Assembly (NCBI GenBank): GCA_002454195.1
Contig: DKIJ01000031.1
Location: 123,527-187,526 of the forward strand
Reading direction: 5' to 3'
DNA from: Flavobacterium sp. UBA6721
Lineage (GTDB): Bacteria > Bacteroidota > Bacteroidia > Flavobacteriales > Flavobacteriaceae
Length of the DNA: 64,000 nt
Made by a program: the position numbers and the translations under genes
Part shown: positions 8,061-16,675 of the stretch, piece after piece
How the letters are laid out: every line of letters starts with the position of its first letter
Numbering within the stretch: position 1 is the stretch's first letter
Notes under the pieces: generated by a model
What the model was told of the DNA's origin: nothing
Databases searched by the model: none
What the model saw: only the letters and a program-made list of their open reading frames with translations

Positions 8061-10046
8061 TTAATTCACAATTAAAGTGGCACCATTTGTTGGAATAACC
8101 AATTCCATTTCTTGATTTTTCTTCAATTTAGAACTAATCACTTTTCCGTTTAATTGTGCATCATCCAGATATAGTTTCAACTCCGCACCAGCAGCAATCA
8201 TTGGCAATTTTACTTTAATCTTCAAGGTTTCTTTTTGTGCATTAATTCCTGCCACGTACCATTTAGTACCATGACGACGCGCAATTACTGCATATTTTCC
8301 TGGATAACCATCGATAAAACGCACCTCATCCCAAGTAGTAGGGACTTCCTTCATAAAATCGATTGCCCATTTTGGAGCATCGGTTAAATTGTTTGGTGCC
8401 AATGCAAAATGCTGCACCCCACTTTGAAACAATACTGCCGTTGCCAATGCATACACATCCGATGTCATTCGTTTAGAACCTTTATTTGGCGTGTTTTTAT
8501 CGTTGTAAAATTTGTTCAAAGCACTTCCTCCAAAATCCATACTTCCCACTGTATTTCGGATAAAAGTATGTAAAGTAGCACTGAAAGCTTCCAAATCACA
8601 ACTTCTTTGACCGAAATACAAATTTTCACTAGCTAGAACCGCTTCACTTGATGCATAATTAGGATACATGCGCTCCCATCCACGAGGTAAAGTAGTTCCG
8701 TGAAAAATTACCATAATTCCGTAATCATTCGCATCGTACAAAATATCTTCATACAATTTCATGGTTTCTTGTTTGTCTCCTCCAAAGAAATCTACTTTGA
8801 TACCTTTGATACCAATACTTTTCATCCAAGCCATCTCTTTACGACGCGCAATGGTTTTATCCATAATTCCTCTTGGACTTTGTGGGGCATCATTCCAATA
8901 TCCATTCGAATTATACCACAAATACAAACCAACTCCTTTTGTTGCTCCATATTTCGCTAATTCGGCAATTTTATCCCTTCCAATTTGAGTATCCCAAAGT
9001 GCATCAACTAAAACCGTTTCATACCCCATAGCAGCACTAAAATCGATATAACGAAGTTGCTCCTCATATACCGTACTTTTATCCATACCAATAATCCAAC
9101 TCCAAGAACCCTTAGTATACTTATAATTTTGAGAAGCTTCGTAACGAGGTTTTACTAAATCAAACGGAACTGTCGTAGTTACAATAGGTTCTAAAGTTTC
9201 TCCAACAGTAATGGTTCGCCAAGGCGTTTCGCCAGGAAGTCTAATTCCAGGAGTTGATAAACCATTTCCATTATTTTCACCTTGCATAGGAAAACCAATA
9301 GTGTACAAACCTTTCTCGTGACCTATCAATCGACTGGCACAATACTGACTGTCCACTCCCGTTTCGGATACTAAAATCCAACCTCCATTGTTTAATTTAA
9401 AAAGACAAGGAAAAGTATAACCATCTCCATTTCCATTTTTTCCCGTTGGAGCATCAACTACATAAGGTATCTCATAACTTGGCATCGTACGGGCATAACC
9501 CACCATTGCCTTACTTTGAGCCGAAAGAAATGAAGTAGTACCCTCTGGAAATATAATCCCAGAAGCTTCTTCCTTAACCACTGCCGAAAGCGTCTCTTTT
9601 TGAGGATATACCTTGTATTTAAAAGCCACATCATTATTGCTCACTCTGAAAATAACATCAATAGCTGAACGGTTGTCTTTTACAAAAGAAAAAACGGATT
9701 CATTAGCTACATAATGCACTTTAGATTGCTTGATATTAGGCAATTCATACGTTTCATCAATTGTTTTTTGATTGACTTTATCTTTCAACTCTAAACCCGA
9801 GCTAAAATCACCCACATTGGTTTTTAATCCCAATGGCGATGGCTCTAAATATACTTTCCCTTTATAAGAAACACTATAAGATGCTGTGCCGTTTTTTACC
9901 AATACATTTACACTAAGTTTACCATCAGGACTTGAAAGGGTCTTAATTAGTTCTTGAGAATGAACTTCTGAAAAATTGAACAATAAAAAAATAAAAGCTA
10001 CTTTAGAAAAAAGTATTTGTAAAGTTTTTGAAATTGAATCAGTCAT
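8061..10046 (-). CDS. Glycoside hydrolase family 97 enzyme (retaining type)
   Basis: The 661 residues match GH97, whose members are exo-acting alpha-glucosidases or alpha-galactosidases of Bacteroidota. A signal peptide ending near VHSQ suggests export to the periplasm. An N-terminal beta-sandwich (about 30-290) precedes the catalytic TIM barrel (about 300-560) and a C-terminal beta domain. The barrel carries GIKVDFFGGD with Asp419 and SSEAV with Glu468. An Asp at that place is the nucleophile of the retaining subgroup (BtGH97b-like alpha-galactosidases), not the inverting SusB subgroup, which uses Glu. An alpha-galactosidase is therefore the better guess. A decayed GH28-like pectinase end lies just upstream on the same strand. 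Confidence 0.88.
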   Translation of the reverse strand: MTDSISKTLQILFSKVAFIFLLFNFSEVHSQELIKTLSSPDGKLSVNVLVKNGTASYSVSYKGKVYLEPSPLGLKTNVGDFSSGLELKDKVNQKTIDETYELPNIKQSKVHYVANESVFSFVKDNRSAIDVIFRVSNNDVAFKYKVYPQKETLSAVVKEEASGIIFPEGTTSFLSAQSKAMVGYARTMPSYEIPYVVDAPTGKNGNGDGYTFPCLFKLNNGGWILVSETGVDSQYCASRLIGHEKGLYTIGFPMQGENNGNGLSTPGIRLPGETPWRTITVGETLEPIVTTTVPFDLVKPRYEASQNYKYTKGSWSWIIGMDKSTVYEEQLRYIDFSAAMGYETVLVDALWDTQIGRDKIAELAKYGATKGVGLYLWYNSNGYWNDAPQSPRGIMDKTIARRKEMAWMKSIGIKGIKVDFFGGDKQETMKLYEDILYDANDYGIMVIFHGTTLPRGWERMYPNYASSEAVLASENLYFGQRSCDLEAFSATLHTFIRNTVGSMDFGGSALNKFYNDKNTPNKGSKRMTSDVYALATAVLFQSGVQHFALAPNNLTDAPKWAIDFMKEVPTTWDEVRFIDGYPGKYAVIARRHGTKWYVAGINAQKETLKIKVKLPMIAAGAELKLYLDDAQLNGKVISSKLKKNQEMELVIPTNGATLIVN

Positions 10047-10072
10047 TTTTGGTTTATAATTGAGTTAAAAAT

Positions 10073-10080
10073 CAAAAATA
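10073..10080 (-). promoter_or_regulatory. -7 element of the GH97 gene
   Basis: TATTTTTG on the minus strand matches TAnnTTTG exactly. The leader to the ATG would be about 20 nt. No matching -33 TTG was seen. Confidence 0.4.
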
Positions 10081-10150
10081 TCAAATAATTATACTCTAAT
10101 AACGTATAAAGTGTTAATTACACACTAATTTGTAGTTTTAACAAAAAAAA

Positions 10151-10173
10151 CTCCAAAATCTAACATTTTGGAG
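10151..10173 (-). terminator. Terminator of the GH28-like remnant
   Basis: A perfect CTCCAAAAT/ATTTTGGAG stem is followed on the minus strand by a run of T. It lies about 25 bp beyond the stop of the decayed gene, so it is the fossil terminator of that gene. Confidence 0.7.
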
Positions 10174-10196
10174 CTTAATATCCTTGGGGAATTGCA

Positions 10197-10485
10197 TTAA
10201 AATTTAACGGCTTTTTTGGAAACCTTATCACCCATTGTTGTTTTATTAGACAAATTGGAAGTCGTCAAATCAATATTCTCACAAGCTCCTCCATTAATTG
10301 TAACTGCCTTAGAAGAAGTGGAATTGATTTCAACATATTTGAACACACTATTTTAATATTGAAGATATCTATTACATTACTTTCTTTAATGTCCAATTTG
10401 GCGTTACTAATTTTAATTCCTTTGGCATCAATAATGGTAACCCCTTTATCGGTTTTTGCGAGAAATTAGAAATCTCAATATTTTT
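10197..10485 (-). pseudogene. C-terminal remnant of a GH28-like parallel beta-helix protein
   Basis: Translating the minus strand in pieces gives a coherent C-terminal fragment. The last 56 codons read NSVFKYVEINSTSSK and so on, ending VSKKAVKF with a stop at 10197-10199. The preceding piece, KGVTIIDAKGIKISNAK to VIDIFN, is in another frame. The two join if one base is restored in an AAAA run near 10355. A second shift near 10460 would join an EISNFS segment. The repeating I/V-x-I ladder resembles the end of GH28 polygalacturonases. The 5' part is missing; a dispersed repeat begins where it should be. Confidence 0.6.
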
Positions 10486-10489
10486 TTGT

Positions 10490-10715
10490 TCCTTTTTTGA
10501 TCGAGCAAAAAAGAAAAATCAACAATATAAGCCTTTCCTGAAGTATAGAAAGTTGTTTATAAGAAGCTTTATCCTGCCCTCCGCTCCACTCTGATTTTGC
10601 TGGCTTGCATTTTTCTAAGTGCCAAAAAGGAGCTTCCTTCAGTCGCTCTTTTGGCACAAGAAAAAATTCCAAGCCGGCCGCATCAGGAGTTCCACTGCGG
10701 TCAGGGCTAGGGAAC
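10490..10715. repeat. Dispersed GC-richer intergenic element
   Basis: This block stands out by its higher GC content and words such as CCTGCCCTCCGCTCCACTC, AGTGCCAAAAAGGAGC and CCGCATCAGGAGTTCC. I recognise the theme (a TTCCCTAGCCCTGA start on the minus strand) as a type of intergenic element common in Flavobacterium chromosomes. An 80-codon minus-strand frame runs across it, but its composition is unlike a protein, so I treat it as a repeat rather than a gene. It sits at the break of the GH28-like remnant. Confidence 0.55.
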
Positions 10716-10760
10716 ATTGCTAAACATTAACTTCAATTATCCATTTAACTTTCATTATTG

Positions 10761-10781
10761 GAACAAACAAATAAATTGTTC
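10761..10781. promoter_or_regulatory. Inverted repeat upstream of the controller gene
   Basis: GAACAA and TTGTTC form a perfect 6-bp inverted repeat spaced by 9 bp, about 70 bp before the C gene. It may be part of the operator region. Confidence 0.35.
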
Positions 10782-10801
10782 ATAAATACAGTCTTAGTGC
10801 A

Positions 10802-10827
10802 TACAATTGTAAGCGGGTCAATTGTAG
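10802..10827. promoter_or_regulatory. Candidate C-box operator
   Basis: The perfect palindrome TACAATTGTA (10802-10811) is followed by a second CAATTG-centred copy, TCAATTGTAG (10818-10827), with centres 15 bp apart. Two tandem imperfect palindromes just before a controller gene is how C-box operators of type II systems are arranged. The downstream TAATTTTA at 10837-10844 would be the -7 element. Confidence 0.5.
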
Positions 10828-10850
10828 GCACAAATCTAATTTTATAAACT

Positions 10851-11072
10851 ATGAATATTAAAGAAAAATTTGGTCAAAAAGTAAAATCATTACGGGAGCA
10901 AAAAGGCATCTCGATTGAACATTTAGCCAATATCTCAAATGTTGACAGAAATTATATCTCAGATATTGAGAGAGGTAAAAGAAATGTTTCCATAGAAATA
11001 ATAGAAAAAATAATTACAGCTCTTGATACTGATTTTGGAGCTTTTTTTAATGATAAGGATTTTAAAAAATGA
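10851..11072 (+). CDS. Controller (C) protein, XRE-type HTH regulator
   Basis: The 73 residues are a single XRE/Cro helix-turn-helix domain covering nearly the whole chain (KVKSLREQKGISIEHLA and VDRNYISDIERGKRNVS are the HTH core). Size and position match C proteins of type II restriction-modification systems, dimeric regulators that first activate and then repress their own operon so that methylation precedes restriction. The gene overlaps the methyltransferase gene by four bases (ATGA). The putative -7 element lies only 6 bp before the ATG, so the mRNA may be leaderless, as reported for several other C genes. Target sites are probably the palindromes at 10802-10827. Confidence 0.85.
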   Translation: MNIKEKFGQKVKSLREQKGISIEHLANISNVDRNYISDIERGKRNVSIEIIEKIITALDTDFGAFFNDKDFKK

Positions 11073-12307
11073 AGAAAGTAAAAAAATATTCAGAAATCAG
11101 ACAAATACTTCAAATCGATATTGATAAGAAAACAGATAATGGTTTAGCTAAATTCACTCATTATTTACAAAATCATAAAAATGGAGTTTCAGAATATTTC
11201 AAAAATGATGCTGAAGAATATCTTACTTCCATACATCAAAAATTAAATATTTTAGAAGAAGCAAACTTCCAATACTACTTACCTATTAAATGGGATGTGC
11301 CTTTTCCTTCACCAGAAAACCCAAAATTTAAATTTATAGATTTATTTGCAGGAATAGGCGGAATAAGATTAGCCTATCAGAACTTAGGAGGAAAGTGTGT
11401 ATTTACGAGTGAATGGGATACTTATTCAAAAAAAACTTACGAAGCAAATTTTGGAAAAGTTCCTTTTGGAGATATAACTCAAATTAAAGAAACTGAAATT
11501 CCAGATCATGATGTTTTACTGGCAGGTTTCCCATGTCAACCATTTTCTATTGCTGGAGTTTCAAAGAAAAATTCGCTTGGACGCAATCATGGCTTCTTAG
11601 ATGAAACCCAAGGTACACTTTTCTTTGATATTGCAAGAATTCTTAAACATAAAAGACCGAAAACTTTTATGTTAGAAAATGTAAAAAACTTAGTTTCACA
11701 TGATAAAGGCAACACATTTAAAGTTATCCAAAAAACATTAAAAGAACTCAATTACAACATTTATTATAAAGTTCTTGACGGAAAATATTTTGTTCCTCAA
11801 CACCGAGAAAGAATTATTATAGTTGGTTTTGACAACGAATATTTTGAAGGAAAAGAAAATTTCAAATTCCCGGAAATGACCGAAGCAAAATTTGCGTTAA
11901 AAGATATTCTTTTACCAGAAGTAGATCCAAAATACACTTTATCAGATAAACTATGGAATTATCTACAAGAATATGCAAAAAAACATAAAGCAAAAGGAAA
12001 CGGATTTGGATTTGGTTTGGCTGACTTAAACGGAATTTCAAGAACAATGAGTGCCCGTTATTATAAAGACGGTGCTGAAATATTAATTCCTCAAAAAGGA
12101 AAAAACCCAAGAAGATTAGTTCCAAGAGAATGCGCAAGACTTCAAGGGTTTCCAGACAACTTCATTATTCCTGTATCAGATAATCAAGCATATAAACAAT
12201 TTGGAAATTCTGTTGTATCGCCTTTAATGCAAGCTGTTGGCAAAAATCTAGTCGAAGAAATAGAAAAACTAAAGCATAATCAAGAATTAAATCATTCAGA
12301 ACAATAG
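11069..12307 (+). CDS. DNA (cytosine-5) methyltransferase of an EcoRII-like system
   Basis: This enzyme methylates cytosine at C5 to protect host DNA from the neighbouring endonuclease. The 412 residues have an N-terminal extension of about 85 residues, then the ordered C5-MTase motifs: I (DLFAGIGGI, from Asp91), IV with the catalytic Cys156 in GFPCQPFS, VI (ENV, 203-205), VIII (QHRERI), IX (RECARLQGFP) and X (QFGNSVV). The target-recognition region lies between VIII and IX. The partner endonuclease is EcoRII-like, so a CCWGG-like site is likely, but the sequence does not prove it. The start overlaps the C gene. Confidence 0.95.
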   Translation: MKKVKKYSEIRQILQIDIDKKTDNGLAKFTHYLQNHKNGVSEYFKNDAEEYLTSIHQKLNILEEANFQYYLPIKWDVPFPSPENPKFKFIDLFAGIGGIRLAYQNLGGKCVFTSEWDTYSKKTYEANFGKVPFGDITQIKETEIPDHDVLLAGFPCQPFSIAGVSKKNSLGRNHGFLDETQGTLFFDIARILKHKRPKTFMLENVKNLVSHDKGNTFKVIQKTLKELNYNIYYKVLDGKYFVPQHRERIIIVGFDNEYFEGKENFKFPEMTEAKFALKDILLPEVDPKYTLSDKLWNYLQEYAKKHKAKGNGFGFGLADLNGISRTMSARYYKDGAEILIPQKGKNPRRLVPRECARLQGFPDNFIIPVSDNQAYKQFGNSVVSPLMQAVGKNLVEEIEKLKHNQELNHSEQ

Positions 12308-12346
12308 ATAAAATAAATTTCTGAAATTAATTTAAATATTATTAAA

Positions 12347-13573
12347 ATGGAAAATGGTCTTCTCTCAAAATACTTTAAAGGCATAGTTGCAAAAAAACTT
12401 ACTGAAGTTGAAGTTGACCCCGAAATTTCTAACCAACACGAATTCAACGGCATCAATGAATTTAAATCTATATTAGGAGATAAAAAATCTGTTTTTGAAG
12501 GTGTTTTTATTTACTTAACTGATAATGAAGAGACAATTTTAAAAGAGTCAGGTACTTTAACATGGTATAACGCAAGAGAAAATCATCCAACAAGAAACGA
12601 ATTTCGCCTTTATTATTCCACGACTGAAGTTTTGAAAAAAGCTAATGCTGGTGACTTTTTATTAATTGGAATGACACATGATAATAAATTAGCTGTTGTA
12701 ATTGCACCTAAGGAAACAACTTCAGAACAGCAATTGCTTTGGCTTTTTGGAATGCAAGAAATTGGAAACAGATTTGTTTTCCGTGATATTTCTACAAATG
12801 ATATCAAACTTAATTTCGCAGGAAAATACATTCTTAATTCACTTGGTTTTGAAATAGAAGAGGTTGAGCCTGATTTTTTAGAATTAATACTTACAACATT
12901 TGGAAGTCAATTTCCTTCAACAGAAATCTTTTCAGCATTTGCACGTTCTACAGTTAATAATGTCTCCCCAATTGAAGAACCCGATAAAACCTTAATTGCT
13001 TGGCTTGAAAGGGAAGAAATACTATTTAAAACACTTGAAAAACATATCGTATCACAAAAACTAGAAAAAGGATTTGGAGAAAACAAAATAGACGTAGACG
13101 ATTTTATCTCATTTTCATTAAGCGTCCAAAATAGAAGAAAATCTCGTGCAGGATTTGCTTTTGAAAATCATCTCGCATCTATTTTTAAATTTCAAGAAAT
13201 AAGATTTTCTAAGGGAGCAAAAACTGAAAGAAACAACAAACCAGATTTTCTTTTCCCTTCTATTACAAATTATCACAAACAAGATTTTCCTGTTGAATTA
13301 CTTACCATGCTTGGAGTTAAAACAACAGCAAAAGATAGATGGAGACAAGTTTTGTCAGAAGCAGACAGAATTCCTCAAAAACATTTAATCACTTTAGAAC
13401 CGGCAATAAGTGTAAATCAGACTGATGAAATGTTTGCACAAAATTTGCAACTGGTAATCCCACAATCCTTGAAAGAAACTTTTACAGTTTCACAACAAAA
13501 AAATCTATTAAACCTTCAAGATTTTTTAACCTTAGTTCGTCAAAGACAAAATAAAATCATTAAAAATAGTTAA
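12347..13573 (+). CDS. EcoRII-family type II restriction endonuclease
   Basis: The 408 residues match the two-domain EcoRII architecture and the length of EcoRII itself (about 400). The N-terminal effector-binding domain covers about 25-175, with GTLTWYNARENHPTRNEF and the GDFLLIG and QQLLWLFG segments. The C-terminal PD-(D/E)xK-like catalytic domain covers about 240-400. It has FENHLASIF, NKPDFLFP and LGVKTTAKDRWRQ, where the family's active-site Lys and Arg lie. Two-domain members are type IIE enzymes that need a second site to cut. The gene follows the methyltransferase by 39 bp in the standard C-M-R order. EcoRII cuts before CCWGG; the same or a related site is inferred. Confidence 0.9.
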   Translation: MENGLLSKYFKGIVAKKLTEVEVDPEISNQHEFNGINEFKSILGDKKSVFEGVFIYLTDNEETILKESGTLTWYNARENHPTRNEFRLYYSTTEVLKKANAGDFLLIGMTHDNKLAVVIAPKETTSEQQLLWLFGMQEIGNRFVFRDISTNDIKLNFAGKYILNSLGFEIEEVEPDFLELILTTFGSQFPSTEIFSAFARSTVNNVSPIEEPDKTLIAWLEREEILFKTLEKHIVSQKLEKGFGENKIDVDDFISFSLSVQNRRKSRAGFAFENHLASIFKFQEIRFSKGAKTERNNKPDFLFPSITNYHKQDFPVELLTMLGVKTTAKDRWRQVLSEADRIPQKHLITLEPAISVNQTDEMFAQNLQLVIPQSLKETFTVSQQKNLLNLQDFLTLVRQRQNKIIKNS

Positions 13574-13622
13574 AATAAATTGTTATAGACTTCCACAATC
13601 CACAAAAATGTTGAAAAACATA

Positions 13623-13648
13623 TTTGTCACTAAAATTACTGTAACAAA
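13623..13648. promoter_or_regulatory. Inverted repeat upstream of the sugar dehydrogenase gene
   Basis: TTTGTCAC and GTAACAAA (one mismatch) flank a 10-bp spacer. The left half, with its upstream context GAAAAACA-TATTTGTCA, closely resembles the sequence at 17643-17660 ahead of the ATP-grasp gene. Confidence 0.35.
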
Positions 13649-13728
13649 AGTGTTTCAACAAATAAGTATAAGAAACACATTTATTATTTTTTCCCTACCT
13701 TTAAAGCCTAAGTTTAATCCCTCAAATT

Positions 13729-14853
13729 ATGAAAACTTTAGCTTTATTATTCTTTTCCTTTTTCATTTTTAATTGTGAGGCACAGTTAAAAACTAACGAT
13801 GCTATTCCGCTACAGGAAGAGGCGGTAAACTACCGTTTTGAAACCGTTGCCGATGGCATTAACAATCCTTGGGGCATGGTCTTTTTACCGGATGGCTCAT
13901 TATTAGTCACCGAAAAATCAGGTATTTTGTACCATGTCAAAAATGGCGTTAAAACCGAAGTTAAAAATGTTCCTGCGGTGTACAATCGCGGCCAAGGTGG
14001 TTTAATGGATATTGAATTGCATCCAGATTATGCCAAAAATGGTTGGATTTACATGAGCTATTCTTCCATGGAAGGCGAAGGCGAAGCAGGTGGCGCCAAT
14101 ACCGCCATCATTAGAGCCAAACTGGAAGATGAAAGTTTAGTAAATATCGAAAAGATTTATAAAGCAACGCCTAATTCTAAAAGATCGCATCATTTTGGTT
14201 CCCGAATTACCTTTGACAACCAAGGTTTTCTTTTCTTCTCTATCGGGAGCCGTGGTTTTGAAAATGAAAATCCGCAGGACATCAGCCGTGACGCAGGTAA
14301 AATTTACCGCCTTAACGACGACGGCAGTATTCCAAAAGACAATCCTTTTGTAGGTCAGGCCAACACTAAAGAGGCAGTGTACAGCTATGGTCATCGTAAT
14401 CCGCAGGGATTAGTCAAAAATCCGTTTACAGGTGCTATTTGGGAACACGAACACGGTCCGCAAGGTGGTGACGAAATCAACATCATCAAAAAAGGCGCAA
14501 ATTACGGCTGGCAAGTGATTACCTATGGCATCAATTATGACAACTCTATAATCACAAACGAAACGGAGAAAGCCGGAATGGAACAGCCTCTTTATTATTG
14601 GGCACCTTCTATTGCTCCATCTGGAATGACTTTTGTGACCAGTGATAAATACCCAGATTGGAAAGGACATTTACTAGTGGGTTCGCTCAAATTTCAATAT
14701 TTGGAATTGGTTAAACTCAACGGTGATACAGTCATTGGCAGACAAAAAATTGCCACTAATATGGGCCGAATGCGCAATGTAAAACAAGGACCGGATGGTT
14801 ATATTTACATGGGTGTAGAAGGAAAAGGCATTGTGAAAATTATACCGAATTAA
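13729..14853 (+). CDS. PQQ-dependent aldose sugar dehydrogenase-like lipoprotein
   Basis: The 374 residues belong to the glucose/sorbosone dehydrogenase (GSDH) six-bladed propeller family, which oxidises aldoses with PQQ outside the cytoplasm. The signal peptide ends in IFNC, a lipobox with Cys near 16, so membrane anchoring is likely. Family motifs are visible: NPWGMVFLPDGSLLVTEK, the SHHFGSRI segment, SYGHRNPQGL and WEHEHGPQGGDE, which bring His and Arg residues to the PQQ pocket. No PQQ synthesis genes are in view; the cofactor may be scavenged. A c-type cytochrome gene follows at 15064 and could accept the electrons, although a dispersed repeat of about 150 bp separates them. Confidence 0.85.
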   Translation: MKTLALLFFSFFIFNCEAQLKTNDAIPLQEEAVNYRFETVADGINNPWGMVFLPDGSLLVTEKSGILYHVKNGVKTEVKNVPAVYNRGQGGLMDIELHPDYAKNGWIYMSYSSMEGEGEAGGANTAIIRAKLEDESLVNIEKIYKATPNSKRSHHFGSRITFDNQGFLFFSIGSRGFENENPQDISRDAGKIYRLNDDGSIPKDNPFVGQANTKEAVYSYGHRNPQGLVKNPFTGAIWEHEHGPQGGDEINIIKKGANYGWQVITYGINYDNSIITNETEKAGMEQPLYYWAPSIAPSGMTFVTSDKYPDWKGHLLVGSLKFQYLELVKLNGDTVIGRQKIATNMGRMRNVKQGPDGYIYMGVEGKGIVKIIPN

Positions 14854-14860
14854 TCCAGTA

Positions 14861-15007
14861 TGACTGTCCGCAAAGCGGACTAATAGCTCAATATAGCACG
14901 CAGATAACACGGATTAGGCGGATTTTCACAGATTAGTGAACTAAAAATATCCGTTTTTATCGATTTAAATCCGCCTCACCTGCCTGTCAGCAGACAGCTT
15001 AGTGTGC
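14861..15007. repeat. Dispersed GGATT/AATCC palindromic element, copy 1
   Basis: The element starts with a small hairpin (GTCCGC-aaa-GCGGAC, 14866-14880). It contains the arms GGCGGATTT (14917-14925) and AAATCCGCC (14967-14975), and the word AAATATCCGTTTTTATC in between. It ends with CACCTGCCTGTCAGCAGACAG. Related words recur at 24306-24336 and 49944-50055. It lies between the sugar dehydrogenase and cytochrome genes. Confidence 0.75.
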
Positions 15008-15063
15008 CATTTTTAAAATATGTACCAGTAACAGATAGTAATTTAATTCAAACAAATTTCCTA

Positions 15064-15522
15064 ATGATTAACAAACTTTCTTTCGGATTCTCATTATTGG
15101 CTGCTGTCTATTTTTATCATTCGCAGGGCGAAAAAAACTTCAGTTCAACATCATCCTATCTAAGCCTTACTGAAATCCAACAACAAACGGCTTTGCAAAA
15201 AAGTATTGCCCGAGGCAAAGAAATCTACAGCGAATTTTGTATTCAATGCCACATGGCCAATGGCAAAGGAAATGCTAGTACGTTCCCACCTTTGGACGGT
15301 TCCGATTGGTTAAAAAAGAAAAGAACCGAAAGCATTCATGCGATAAAATACGGTCAAAAAGGAGAAATTCTAGTCAATGGCAAAAAATACAATGCCATGA
15401 TGCCTCCAATGGGTTTGAGCGATGAAGAAGTTGCCGATGTAATGAATTATGTGTCAAATTCTTGGACAAATTCAAACAAAAAAATGGTAACTGTTAAAGA
15501 GGTTTCCTTGGTTAAACCCTAA
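15064..15522 (+). CDS. Exported mono-haem cytochrome c
   Basis: From the ATG at 15064 the product is 152 residues with an N-terminal hydrophobic signal or anchor (LSFGFSLLAAVYFYH). One haem site, CIQCH, has Cys59, Cys62 and His63. The distal ligand is probably a Met in the NAMMPPMG segment, followed by the family helix LSDEEVADVMNYV. A longer frame beginning with GTG at 15004 was rejected because its first codons lie in the repeat element and the signal peptide would be displaced. The likely role is electron transfer from the PQQ-type dehydrogenase upstream to the respiratory chain, inferred from position. Confidence 0.88.
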   Translation: MINKLSFGFSLLAAVYFYHSQGEKNFSSTSSYLSLTEIQQQTALQKSIARGKEIYSEFCIQCHMANGKGNASTFPPLDGSDWLKKKRTESIHAIKYGQKGEILVNGKKYNAMMPPMGLSDEEVADVMNYVSNSWTNSNKKMVTVKEVSLVKP

Positions 15523-15631
15523 AAAGCAGACAGGAAAAATTAACATATTTCGGCTTGAGAATCCTTGCTAAAATCCAAAATCGATAGCCGAAATACTTTA
15601 CATTTGTGTACCGTCTCAAATTGATTTTTCT

Positions 15632-16657
15632 ATGAAAAAATATGCTTTAGCCCTACTCATTAGCCCGTTTTTATTTTTTGTTTTTACCAATTGTAACCAA
15701 AGTAAATCGGATACAAAAGAAGCAAAGAACATCGATAGTACCGAAGTAAAAAAGGATTCGGTCGTTACGAAACCCAAAGTCATTGACACTGTCGATTACA
15801 ATCGGAGAATGAAAGCTTTAGCCAATAAAGATACCACGGGTTTGTGGCCCGTAAAAGCGCCTTATCCATTGCCGGGAGCGTTATTACCCTATCACCGAAT
15901 TATTGCTTTTTATGGTAATTTGTATTCCAAAAGAATGGGCGTACTAGGCGAATATCCAAGAGCAGAAATGATTGAAAAATTAAAAGCCGAAGTAGCCAAA
16001 TGGCAAGCCGCCGATTCGACTGTGATTACAATTCCTGCCTTACATTACATTGCTGTTTCGGCTCAGGGTGCACCTGGAGCGGGCAATCGCTACAATATGC
16101 GCATGCCTTTTAAACAAATAGACACTCTTTTAAACTGGGCAAAACCCATTAATGCTTTAGTTTTTTTAGATATTCAAGTAGGGCACAGTACGGTGAAAGA
16201 AGAAGCGACTTTATTAGAAAAATATTTGGCCTTACCTAATGTTCACCTAGGAATTGATCCTGAATTTTCGATGAAAACAGGACATGTTCCTGGTAAAAAA
16301 ATCGGAACCATGTCTGCCGATGATATTAATGACGCTGTCACTCTTTTGGCGAGAATTGTACGCGAAAATAAATTACCACCCAAAGTCTTAGTGGTACATC
16401 GATTTACTCAAGGAATGGTAACGAATTACAAAGACATTAAAAAAGTACCCGAAGTCCAAATTGTGATGGACATGGACGGTTTTGGTAGTCAAGTATTAAA
16501 ACGTTCTACTTATTTAAGATACATTTACAGAGAACCGGTACAGTTTACAGGATTCAAATTGTTTTATAAAAATGACAATTGGAATGATTGGAAAATCTAT
16601 ACTCCAGAGCAATTGTTAGAATTCTCTCCAAAACCAAGTTATATTCAATTTCAATAA
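15632..16657 (+). CDS. Lipoprotein of unknown function
   Basis: I do not recognise a characterised family. The 341 residues start with a lipoprotein signal peptide (lipobox FTNC, Cys near 21) and a charged Ser/Lys-rich linker to about residue 55. The globular part reads like a TIM barrel: IIAFYGNLYSKRMGVLG near the start, then ITIPALHYIAVSAQGAPG, INALVFLDIQVGH, VHLGIDPEFSM, KVLVVHRF and VQIVMDMDGFGS as successive strands with acidic ends. LGIDPEF and MDMDGFG are plausible catalytic strand ends. The deacetylase gene follows by 18 bp, so the two probably share a transcript and act on an extracytoplasmic polysaccharide; this is inference. Confidence 0.6.
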   Translation: MKKYALALLISPFLFFVFTNCNQSKSDTKEAKNIDSTEVKKDSVVTKPKVIDTVDYNRRMKALANKDTTGLWPVKAPYPLPGALLPYHRIIAFYGNLYSKRMGVLGEYPRAEMIEKLKAEVAKWQAADSTVITIPALHYIAVSAQGAPGAGNRYNMRMPFKQIDTLLNWAKPINALVFLDIQVGHSTVKEEATLLEKYLALPNVHLGIDPEFSMKTGHVPGKKIGTMSADDINDAVTLLARIVRENKLPPKVLVVHRFTQGMVTNYKDIKKVPEVQIVMDMDGFGSQVLKRSTYLRYIYREPVQFTGFKLFYKNDNWNDWKIYTPEQLLEFSPKPSYIQFQ

Positions 16658-16675
16658 TTTTACCCCATTTCTATA

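Noticed and set aside
10475..10717. 80-codon minus-strand reading frame as a protein gene
   Set aside because: It lies on the dispersed element, has no promoter or family likeness, and its composition follows the repeat, not a protein.
15004..15063. GTG start for the cytochrome gene
   Set aside because: The extra residues come from the repeat element and displace the signal peptide.
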